Below are positions 52,853 through 61,094 of a stretch of DNA of 64,000 nt, one piece after another. Every line of letters begins with the position of its first letter. Position 1 is the stretch's first letter. The position numbers and the translations under genes are program-made. The notes beneath the pieces are model-generated. The model ran no database searches. It was not told where the DNA came from and worked only from the letters and a program-made list of their open reading frames with translations. The DNA lies in assembly GCF_038811545.1 (NCBI RefSeq), contig NZ_CP133319.1, forward strand, positions 2,137,516 to 2,201,515. Direction: 5' to 3'. Source of the DNA: Rhodoligotrophos sp. CJ14 (GTDB taxonomy: Bacteria > Pseudomonadota > Alphaproteobacteria > Rhizobiales > Im1).

Positions 52853-54443
52853 GAAGCCTATCGTGGTTGTTGGATTCCTTGGCTCGACGCTGGACGCGAG
52901 CAAGTTCGGCCCATCGCGCTGGAACAAATGGCGGCCGACCGTCAGCCTGGCGATGCACGAAGATCTGCGCGTCGACCGATTGATCCTGATCCATGGCAGC
53001 GGCCACAGTCGGCTGGCCGAATATGTTGCGCAGGATGTCGCCTCCGTCTCACCCGAAACCGCCGTCGAGCTGCGAGTGCTCGACTTCAAGGACCCGTGGG
53101 ACTTCGAAGAGGTCTACGGCAAGCTGCTCGACTTTGCGCGCGCCGAGCCCTTCGATCCCGACGCTGAGGATTATCTGATCCACATCACCACGGGCACGCA
53201 TGTCGCACAGATCTGCCTGTTCCTGCTGACCGAGGCGCGCTACCTGCCCGGTCGCCTGCTCCAGACCCAACCTGTGCGCGGTTCGCTCAATCCAACCGGC
53301 ACCTGGACTGCGATCGACCTCGACCTATCGCGTTATGACAGCATCGCCACCCGCTTTGCTGTCGCTACCGAGGAGAGTACGTCCTTTCTCAAATCGGGGA
53401 TCGAGACGCGCAGTGCTGCCTTCAACCGGATGATCGATGAGATCGAGCGGGTGGCGCTGCGCTCGAAAGCGCCGATCCTGCTGATGGGACCGACGGGCGG
53501 CGGCAAGAGCCAGCTGGCACGCCGCATCTACGAGCTGAAGCGCCTGAAGCACCAGATCGCCGGCACTTTCGTCGAAGTGAATTGCGCGACGCTGAAGGGC
53601 GACGGCGCGATGTCGGCGCTGTTCGGGCATCGCAAGGGCGCGTTCACCGGTGCCGTGGTCGACCGTCCAGGGCTGCTTCGCACGGCCGACAAAGGCATGC
53701 TGTTCTTGGACGAGATCGGCGAGCTTGGGCTGGACGAGCAGGCGATGATCTTGCGCGCGATCGAGGACAAGCGCTTCCTTCCCGTCGGGGCCGACAAGGA
53801 AGCGGCATCCGAGTTCCAGCTGATCGCCGGCACCAACCGCGACCTGGGTGAGGCCGTGACCACCGGCGCATTTCGCGACGACCTTTATGCGCGTCTCAAC
53901 CTGTGGACTTTCCAGCTTCCTGGTCTCGTTGATCGTCGCGAGGATATCGAGCCCAATCTCGACTATGAACTCGACCGCTTCGCCGAGCGTGAGGGCAATC
54001 GCGCCAGTTTCAACAAGGAAGCGCGGCAGCGTTACCTGGCGTTCGCAACCGGGCCCGGTGCAACGTGGCCCGGCAACTTCCGCGACCTCGCCGCCAGCGT
54101 CACGCGCATGGCAACGCTCAGCCCGAAAGGCCGCATCGACGTGGAATGCGTCGATGCTGAAATCCAACGCCTGAAGCGCCTCTGGTCCAGCCAGCGAGAC
54201 GACGGCGCGGGTGTTTTAAGGGAGGTCCTTAAGCCCGAAGCGCTCGCCGAGATTGACCCTTTCGATCGCGTGCAGCTTGCCGAGGCGATCCGCGTTTGCC
54301 GGAAAAGCCGCTCGCTCTCCGAAGCTGGCCGAACCCTCTTCGCAGCCTCGCGGGCGCGCCGGACTTCCGCGAACGATGCCGATCGGCTGCGCAAATATCT
54401 CGCACGGTTCGGGCTGGATTGGACCGCCATCTCGCATCGTTGA
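52851..54443 (+). CDS. rtcR: Sigma-54-dependent regulator of RNA repair RtcR
   Basis: A 530-residue activator. The N-terminal about 185 residues form the RtcR-specific CARF-like Rossmann domain (MKPIVVVGFLGSTLDASKFG, VSLAMHEDLRVDRLILIHGS). The AAA+ domain has Walker A GPTGGGKSQ (213-221), GAFTGA (263-268) for contact with sigma-54, and Walker B MLFLDEIGELG (about 283). The C-terminal HTH region reads LAEAIRVCRKSRSLSEAGRT. The CARF domain is thought to sense RNA fragments or cyclic-ended tRNA pieces. The ATG at 52851 gives the normal family start. It is divergent from rsr. Confidence 0.95.
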   Translation: MKPIVVVGFLGSTLDASKFGPSRWNKWRPTVSLAMHEDLRVDRLILIHGSGHSRLAEYVAQDVASVSPETAVELRVLDFKDPWDFEEVYGKLLDFARAEPFDPDAEDYLIHITTGTHVAQICLFLLTEARYLPGRLLQTQPVRGSLNPTGTWTAIDLDLSRYDSIATRFAVATEESTSFLKSGIETRSAAFNRMIDEIERVALRSKAPILLMGPTGGGKSQLARRIYELKRLKHQIAGTFVEVNCATLKGDGAMSALFGHRKGAFTGAVVDRPGLLRTADKGMLFLDEIGELGLDEQAMILRAIEDKRFLPVGADKEAASEFQLIAGTNRDLGEAVTTGAFRDDLYARLNLWTFQLPGLVDRREDIEPNLDYELDRFAEREGNRASFNKEARQRYLAFATGPGATWPGNFRDLAASVTRMATLSPKGRIDVECVDAEIQRLKRLWSSQRDDGAGVLREVLKPEALAEIDPFDRVQLAEAIRVCRKSRSLSEAGRTLFAASRARRTSANDADRLRKYLARFGLDWTAISHR

Positions 54444-54688
54444 GGCGGCGCGCGAATTCTCGAACGTCCATTTCCGGGATCCCTTCGGCATCGCGCTATA
54501 CGGCGAAGTTCGAGGCGCGTTGTCGTCAGGTCAGACTTGTCGGGACGAGGCCGAAACTGGACTGGCCAAGCCCAAGAGATAGTTGTCAGCTCGCGAGCGA
54601 TCCCATTTCAGAAGTTGCCCTGCACTGTCCGAATGTCGGCTGCGGGAGCCCCGACCTACCATTCGGATATTTGAGCTGGAACACTGGG

Positions 54689-55096
54689 TCACGTATCCCG
54701 GACGGTCAACAACTCATCGAAAGGAGCCAGCGGGACTATATTTTTGACAAAACGAGCGAGATCGTCGTCGAGTGTAACGAAAGCATCTGCCTGCAACTTC
54801 GCAAGCGCCACGTATTCGGCCGCAAAGGTATCCTTCCATTGGAGTTGCTCCGCGATTTCCCACGCAACCTTCTGAAGAACCCGATCGCCGAGCAGCCTGA
54901 TCTTGAGCAATCTCATTTGATCGAGCTGCGAGGCAGCATTCTGCATATCGAGTTCCCCGCGAAGGACTGAAGTATAGAGATGAGAAAGCGCTTGGGATCT
55001 CAGCAAAGTCGGTGCCACCAAGCTATTTTGGCTGGGAACCTCGATCCGTTCGCGAAAAAGTCGAAGCGCCGTGTCCAGCGCGATCGCAAATCGCAT
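54689..55096 (-). CDS. PIN-domain protein (VapC-like)
   Basis: A 135-residue protein with the PIN fold pattern: first acidic residue in IALDTALRLF (Asp 8), LLRSQALSHLYTSV, YVALAKLQADAFVTLDDDLA with the C-terminal Asp cluster. PIN toxins cleave RNA, often tRNA. ATG 55096 is preferred to in-frame codons farther upstream. No antitoxin-like gene is visible in the 286 bases upstream or the 245 bases downstream, so it may be an orphan or a nuclease of another kind. It lies next to the tRNA-repair operon, which may be coincidence. Confidence 0.72.
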   Translation of the reverse strand: MRFAIALDTALRLFRERIEVPSQNSLVAPTLLRSQALSHLYTSVLRGELDMQNAASQLDQMRLLKIRLLGDRVLQKVAWEIAEQLQWKDTFAAEYVALAKLQADAFVTLDDDLARFVKNIVPLAPFDELLTVRDT

Positions 55097-55382
55097 ATGC
55101 CCACTCTCGCCTTTTCGAAGCCAAGTCAGTAGATACGGTTTATAGCAGAGGTGTCCGGTTTGTCCGCATAGCAGAGCTTGGCAGCCTCGGAAGAAATGTC
55201 CGCTCACCACCCTTGGGCGCCGTAGGCGTCAGATTGATCCGCTTCCAGAACGGCAAAACAATCTCCCGCGGCAAATCTAGGGGCCGACAACGGACGGTCT
55301 GCTTACAGCCGACAAGTTGGTTAAGCGGACAGCAATCCAGGACGGGTCGGTCCATCTTGAGCCTACAATGCTGCAGGCTAAT

Positions 55383-57065
55383 TCAATTCAGTACCGCGTT
55401 GCGAAACGCAGAGATCGCACCGTAGTCCAGACTCAACAGAGGCAATTCAATTGTCTCGCCGAATAGCCTGAAGCTCTTTTTGTGCCAGCCAAGCACAGCC
55501 ATTGCTCGAAGCCTTCTCAATTCGTCCCTAGCGACAACTTCGATCTCGGCAAGCGATGCATTCTCACCGATCATTCTCTTGACGACTGCCCTGAGCAAAA
55601 CCGGGTTCAACGGCACGTATCCAGCGATTCCTTTCCAAGATTTTTCAGTCCCAAGACAGGTGCGCATCATGACCGCACTGCTCCAATTCACTCCCTCCAG
55701 TTTTCTTCCGAAGGCAGAAGAACAGATTTTGTCTTTGTCGCCACCGTCCAGTTCGAGAAAGCGCTTGATCTGATTCGCCGCTTCAAGGGTGCGAGACTCT
55801 ATCTGAGCGACCATTCGCGCGCCTTGTGGAGGCACGGCAGCCTTTGCCTGAACTTGCAGAGCGGTGTTTGTTGCCTCGTGAAAGGCGAGGAGATCGATCT
55901 CGCCATCTTGCCAACGGACATTCTGTCGGACCTCAACGCCGTCCATACTAGAAAGGCAGACGATGGCATCTTGCAGCAGAGAGGGTTCGAGATGGCTCGA
56001 TACAAGATTGTCGAAGGTCTTCTGATCAGTTCGGACCATTTTGTAGAGCAGATTTCTCTCGGGCATCATGCGTTTGACAGCATGAGGAGAAAACAGCAAC
56101 GCATTGTCGATCCGAAGGAACGGTGGGAAGAAGCCCTCACCGCCCCCGGTCTGCTTGAGATCTTTCAAGACGATAGTAAAAAGGTCGGTGATCTTCTCAG
56201 CCACTGATGGGTCGACGCCAGCCACCCCAGCTGCAACCCCGATTACGTGGTTCCTGTTGAGGAGCGGAGACGCCCATTCTCTCGCCTCTTTCTCGAGGGC
56301 GGCGCGCCGGTAACGCGGCGATGCGCGGATTGACAGCAACTCCGCGGCGTCGGCCATTCCGAGGCAGAAGTCCGCATAGCCCATAAGCGCGGCACGTATC
56401 CCCAAGAATTCTCGCCGCGCGAAGCCGAAGCTCTTCGCGAACGCATCGTCGTCGAGCAGGGGAAGCTCAAAGATGTTTTTGAGATAGTGGTCGTATGCTG
56501 GCTTGAGGACGCCGATGAGGTCGTCTGCAGGAATTTTCGGCCATGCCTTCACCATCCGGACACAGCGCTCGATTGGATACGGCGGCGGCACTAAGTCATG
56601 CGGCAGTACCATCTCCGACATCAGGATGTCGGTTTCCTCGTGCTCCATAAATTGTTGACTTGGATGGGCAAGGTAGAACCCCGACGTCGGGCGTTCGACA
56701 GAAAAGAATCCGCGGCGCACTAAGGGCAGGATCTCGCAGAAGTGGGCGTAGCCGAGCAGTTGCTCAATGTCAGCCAGAAACGCCTTGTCGACGACGCTCA
56801 ACGCGTCGTCTATGTCGGCTCCGATCAGCCGCGGGCATCTATCGAAAAAGCCGCTGACATAGGATAGGCGGTTGATTAATGCCGTTCCGACCTCGTCGTC
56901 GCGCTGCGCTTTGCGGTTGAAACGTCCGCCGACGAACTTGGAGTCGGCTGACAGGTATAGGACGGAAAGGATGCTACGTATTGGTTGTTGCCACAGTGAT
57001 AGCTTGGCGACGGCCTCGTCTGCACGCGCTTCAAACTCCAAGATCTCATCAAAGGCGCTAGACAT
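55383..57065 (-). CDS. Large nuclease-like protein of unknown function (PD-(D/E)XK/QxK variant)
   Basis: A 560-residue protein. Residues about 360-430 carry RQNVRWQDGEIDLLAFHEAT NTALQVQAKA, the pattern E-[I/V]-D...QxK of Mrr/NERD-like restriction-type nucleases. The first 350 residues are helical and not recognised (for example FLADIEQLLGYAHFCEILPL, EKEAREWASPLLNRNHVIGV). The combination suggests a sensor or scaffold fused to a nuclease. The ATG at 57065 is followed by SSAFDEILEFEARADEA. It stands alone in leftward orientation between the PIN gene and the KAP NTPase gene. Confidence 0.55.
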   Translation of the reverse strand: MSSAFDEILEFEARADEAVAKLSLWQQPIRSILSVLYLSADSKFVGGRFNRKAQRDDEVGTALINRLSYVSGFFDRCPRLIGADIDDALSVVDKAFLADIEQLLGYAHFCEILPLVRRGFFSVERPTSGFYLAHPSQQFMEHEETDILMSEMVLPHDLVPPPYPIERCVRMVKAWPKIPADDLIGVLKPAYDHYLKNIFELPLLDDDAFAKSFGFARREFLGIRAALMGYADFCLGMADAAELLSIRASPRYRRAALEKEAREWASPLLNRNHVIGVAAGVAGVDPSVAEKITDLFTIVLKDLKQTGGGEGFFPPFLRIDNALLFSPHAVKRMMPERNLLYKMVRTDQKTFDNLVSSHLEPSLLQDAIVCLSSMDGVEVRQNVRWQDGEIDLLAFHEATNTALQVQAKAAVPPQGARMVAQIESRTLEAANQIKRFLELDGGDKDKICSSAFGRKLEGVNWSSAVMMRTCLGTEKSWKGIAGYVPLNPVLLRAVVKRMIGENASLAEIEVVARDELRRLRAMAVLGWHKKSFRLFGETIELPLLSLDYGAISAFRNAVLN

Positions 57066-57708
57066 TCATCCCCCCTTGTCGCGAAATGGTGCCATACTGG
57101 GGCTCTTCGTTCACAGAGTGAAGTCGTTGGCTGAGCACGTGTTGTATTCGTGTTCGGAATGGAAACGACAGCTTCTAGGATGGGCGACGGCCGATGAGCG
57201 GGCGCATGACCGCCGAAGTCGTGAGGCGAACGGCAGCATTCCCGACGAGACCGCTCTGAACCCGCCGTTCCGCTACCCTACTTTGATCGACTAAGCGAAT
57301 CCCTGCTCGGCGATGGTCAGAACGATTGATGTTGGAGGAACGGGGCCGCCTGCGGACGGTCTGCTTCTGGGTGCGGAGCTTCCCAAGGCCGCCTTCCGCA
57401 CTTCCACTAAGTGAAGCAAGTCAGCGCCAATCGTTGGAACCACCATGTGGTAGTGAAGTCTCTGAAACAGCTCGAAAGCGATTGGACGTCGGCAGCCGCC
57501 GTTCCGACGAGTGGCATTGCAGGATTCGCTAGGCGTTCCCCAAGCCAGGTTGGACCGACAATCCCGACAGATGTCGTCCTTTGTGGTGTCGCCAGCACGC
57601 GAGGCACGTGCCGGCGACGGCTTAGCGCAGTTCTCGGCAGTGCTGGTGCCGTGTATATCAGCTAAGGGAAAACTAGTGAGAAGCCGGGTAGCAAAGGGGG
57701 GCGGATCT
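57066..57708. other. About 640 bases between divergent genes, no supported gene
   Basis: The upstream regions of the nuclease-like and the KAP NTPase genes. Frames here lack ribosome sites and recognisable motifs. An in-frame extension of the KAP gene begins at 57511, but it is unlikely because GGGGGGCGG precedes ATG 57709. Confidence 0.5.
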
Positions 57709-59622
57709 ATGTCGACGAACGATGAGGTAAGAGAATATCTCGACTATTACCTCTCGTCGGAGCTCGAAACGGACTTCGCGGTTATGATTAACGGTCCGTG
57801 GGGAGCCGGAAAGACGCATTTTATAAAAGCCTACCTCGAAGAACGAGAGGACAAGGCAAGGTTGGTAGATCCGCTGTATTCGGTCGGGCATCTCTATGCC
57901 AGCCTTTACGGCATTCGCTCGACGTCGGAGATCACCGATCAGTTCTTCGCGCAGGCCCACCCCGTCATGAACTCCAAGGCGGTCCGCCTTATCGGTACCG
58001 TCATGTCGCGCGCGCTAAACGGTTTCGCAGGCACGGACGTGAACAGTGGCGCCGAGAACAAGTCGTTGATCAAGGATATGGTGCTGAAACTCGAGGGCCG
58101 CGTCCTGATATTCGACGATCTCGAGCGGTGCGCGATGCCGCTGGTCGAAGCCATGGGATTCATCAACTCATTCGTTGAACATGACGGTCTTAAGGTCATC
58201 GTCGTCGCAAACGAGAACGACATCCCTCCGGATCAGCGGATTGATTATGCGCGTAAGAAGGAGAAGCTGATCGGCAAGACCCTGCGGGTCGCTTCCGACC
58301 CGCATACTGTCCTCGATAGTTTTTGCAAGAAATTGACCCATCCACGGGTGTTGGAGGTTGTCCGTCAGGAAACGCTCGCGCTGCTAAGGACCTTCGAGGG
58401 GTCCGGAAAGAAGAATTTCCGCAGCTTGAGGGCTGTCTTGTCCGACTATGAACGGCTTGTCTCAGGCGTCGATCCGCGCCTTCAGAAGTCAGACACTGGC
58501 ATGGCGCGGCTACTGCTCTTCATGATGGCGACCGGGGTCGACTATCGTAGCGGGGATCTCAGCGCGTCTGAGCTGGCGGGTTTGCCCAGTACCCGTCAAT
58601 CACGCCTCATCGCCGCGATCGGCAAGAAAGAAAAATCCCCGGAAATCGTCAAGGTCGAGGGGCTGGAGGCGCGATATCCGGAAGTCCAATGGGATGATCC
58701 GATCGTTCCGCCGGCAGCGCTCGCCGCGCTGTTTGAGACCGGGATTGTCGCAGCTGATGCCATCAACGCGCATCTGTCACAGCACCCTCTCGTCGTCGGC
58801 TACGCGCAGGCGCCGGCATGGCGGCAGCTCTGGAGCTGGACGGACCTGCCAAGGAGCCAATACCTCGAAGCGAGAGAGGAGCTCGTTAGGCAACTCGCGA
58901 CGCGAGAACTCACCCATCCCGGCGTTATCCTCCATGCCGCCGGTATCGTTATCGGCGCTATGGCGTTCGGCGACCACATGCTCGGCAGGGATAAGGATGT
59001 CGTCGCATACTTCGGACGTTACGTGCAAGATCTGCAAAAGTCCGGCAAGCTCGAGCCGGATCGTGGCCTTTTCACGCCGATGGGAGGGTCCTATGGCGGG
59101 CTTGGTTATGGCTCGAAGGATACATCTGAGTTCAGAGCCATCTACAAGACAGTCCGTGCGGCGACCAACCTATCTTTCGCCGACCGTATGAAAGAGATTG
59201 CCGGAACGTTCATTGAGCGGATCAACAAGGATCGGGAGGCGTACTCGTCGCTTCACAAGTACGGCGTCGAGGAGGGCAACTACGCCGACTCGCCGTTCCT
59301 TCACTATGTCGATCCTGACGCCTTCGCGCGGGTGATCATCCGAGACTCGTCGCCCGATGGCCAGCTGCTGGCAAGCCTCCACGCGAGGTATGAAATGGAG
59401 AAACACAATCGTGCTCTCAGCGATGAGTACCCCTGGATCAAGGCACTGCGATCGCGCCTAGAGGCGATCGCCAGCGAGGCCGAGCCTCCGCATCGGGAGC
59501 TTCTGGCCATCAGGATCAAATACTATTTCGACAAGATCGAACAGGCAGTCGGTGCGCGAACCGAAGCCACCGACATCGATACGGGCGACGAGGCAGCGAT
59601 CAACGAGGAGTTGGCCGGATGA
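57709..59622 (+). CDS. KAP-family P-loop NTPase
   Basis: A 637-residue protein. The P-loop is MINGPWGAGKTHFIKAYLEE (about 26-46), Walker B is RVLIFDDLERCAMPLVEAMG (about 131-150), and ANENDIP follows as the sensor. This spacing fits KAP/STAND-like NTPases. The C-terminal half (about 330-637) is helical and unrecognised; no transmembrane insertion typical of many KAP proteins is visible. KAP NTPases occur as parts of defence systems. Start ATG 57709 has GGGGGG 9 bases upstream. It is followed 263 bases later by the IetAS-type pair and may or may not act with it. Confidence 0.75.
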   Translation: MSTNDEVREYLDYYLSSELETDFAVMINGPWGAGKTHFIKAYLEEREDKARLVDPLYSVGHLYASLYGIRSTSEITDQFFAQAHPVMNSKAVRLIGTVMSRALNGFAGTDVNSGAENKSLIKDMVLKLEGRVLIFDDLERCAMPLVEAMGFINSFVEHDGLKVIVVANENDIPPDQRIDYARKKEKLIGKTLRVASDPHTVLDSFCKKLTHPRVLEVVRQETLALLRTFEGSGKKNFRSLRAVLSDYERLVSGVDPRLQKSDTGMARLLLFMMATGVDYRSGDLSASELAGLPSTRQSRLIAAIGKKEKSPEIVKVEGLEARYPEVQWDDPIVPPAALAALFETGIVAADAINAHLSQHPLVVGYAQAPAWRQLWSWTDLPRSQYLEAREELVRQLATRELTHPGVILHAAGIVIGAMAFGDHMLGRDKDVVAYFGRYVQDLQKSGKLEPDRGLFTPMGGSYGGLGYGSKDTSEFRAIYKTVRAATNLSFADRMKEIAGTFIERINKDREAYSSLHKYGVEEGNYADSPFLHYVDPDAFARVIIRDSSPDGQLLASLHARYEMEKHNRALSDEYPWIKALRSRLEAIASEAEPPHRELLAIRIKYYFDKIEQAVGARTEATDIDTGDEAAINEELAG

Positions 59623-59885
59623 TGTACCGTTGCCCCAATGTTGCGGCTGCGGCCGCTATATTCGGGCACCGTGACCAGCGGATGATCCCAGTCTGAACCG
59701 TAGCACGCTTGGTGGCGATTCCAAACCCGTGAACATCGATACGCGTGGCTAGAGACCGATTCAGATGGGAGTATGACCGATTCGTGGCGGAGGAATGCCG
59801 ATAATTTCGCAAAAGGTGGCTTGCCGAATCGCCTAGTTGGCGATAGAAATCGGTCTGGCACGATTTCGATGGCGGATTTGTCGAT

Positions 59886-61094
59886 ATGGAGCACTTCGCG
59901 GTTATCCAAAGCATCGTTCGGGCCGGCTTGGCCGGCGACCGGGAGGCTGTGGACAAGCAGGTGCTGCGCCTTCGTGAGCGCCTCGAGAAGGCCGGAGAGA
60001 CGAAGGAGGCCGCCACATTGGAGCGCCTGCGCGCGGCCGCGCGCGACATACAGGAACTAGCTCCGAGCCGCGTCGAGATGTCGCGCGGCCAGATCTCCGG
60101 TGAAACGCTCGAACAGGGTATCAATCCGCCGATCGATCGAGAGACCGGAGCCCGGTTGTGCACGATTGATTTTCCGGGCCGGAACGGCAGGGCGCCCGTT
60201 TACGGGGCAGTAGTTTCAGAAACAGTCGAGGGGCTGCTGCAGGAATGGACCAGTGAGGCCGCGCTGCAGGAGGTGGGTGTGTCGCCCACGCGCTCTCTGT
60301 TGATTTATGGACCGCCTGGTTCGGGTAAGACCATTACCGCCCACTACATCGCTGCTCGGTTGGGCTTGCCGTTAGTCGTGGCACGCATCGACGGCCTGAT
60401 ATCGTCGTTTCTCGGCACGACCGCACGCAATATCGCAAACCTGTTTGACTTCGCCAACCGATACGCGTGCGTTCTGCTGCTGGACGAGTTCGACGCGCTC
60501 GCAAAGCTCCGGGACGATCCGCAGGAGATCGGCGAGATTAAGCGCGTGGTCAACACTTTGCTGCAGAATCTCGATCAGCGGCGAAGCTTCGGAATCACCA
60601 TCGCGATCACGAACCACGACAGGCTCCTGGACCCGGCTGTGTGGCGTCGCTTCGAAACGCATCTTCAGCTCGGTGAGCCCGACGACACTGCCCGTGAAAG
60701 CCTGATCGCGCGTTTCCTGCAGCCGATCGAGGCGCCTGTCTCGACCCTTAGGGTGTTTTCATACTGTCTCGCGGGGCGAACGGGGGCCGATATAGAAAGA
60801 GTGTGCATCGCCGTAAAGCGGACACTCGCGCTCAGCGGTGAATCTCATGACGGACCAGGACTGTTCCATGCCTTGAGTTCTGTGCTAGCCCGCGCACCGC
60901 AGCACGACCATGTGGCGGCCCGCATCCTCGCCGTCGATCAGGAGGCGTTCGTCAGCCTGATCGCGAATGATGGTGCGCTGTCACTCAAGCAAACAGAGAT
61001 CGGTGAGGCGACGGGGTACGGTCAGTCGCGGGTGAGCGACCTCAAGAAGGCGAAGCGCCATCTGCCGCTGCTGGAGGCGTCGCATGCCCAATAA
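59886..61094 (+). CDS. ietA: AAA+ ATPase of an IetAS-type pair
   Basis: A 402-residue AAA+ protein. Walker A is YGPPGSGKT (about 141-149), Walker B is VLLLDEFDALAK (about 196-207), sensor 1 is in ITIAITNHDRLLDPAVWRRF with the arginine finger downstream. The N-terminal 80 residues are helical (ERLEKAGETKEAATLERLRA). The last 40 residues have an HTH-like EIGEATGYGQSRVSDLKKAK. It overlaps the subtilase gene by 11 bases. An AAA ATPase followed by a subtilase is the composition of the IetAS antiphage system, so the ATPase may control the protease. The name rests on this architecture. Confidence 0.72.
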   Translation: MEHFAVIQSIVRAGLAGDREAVDKQVLRLRERLEKAGETKEAATLERLRAAARDIQELAPSRVEMSRGQISGETLEQGINPPIDRETGARLCTIDFPGRNGRAPVYGAVVSETVEGLLQEWTSEAALQEVGVSPTRSLLIYGPPGSGKTITAHYIAARLGLPLVVARIDGLISSFLGTTARNIANLFDFANRYACVLLLDEFDALAKLRDDPQEIGEIKRVVNTLLQNLDQRRSFGITIAITNHDRLLDPAVWRRFETHLQLGEPDDTARESLIARFLQPIEAPVSTLRVFSYCLAGRTGADIERVCIAVKRTLALSGESHDGPGLFHALSSVLARAPQHDHVAARILAVDQEAFVSLIANDGALSLKQTEIGEATGYGQSRVSDLKKAKRHLPLLEASHAQ

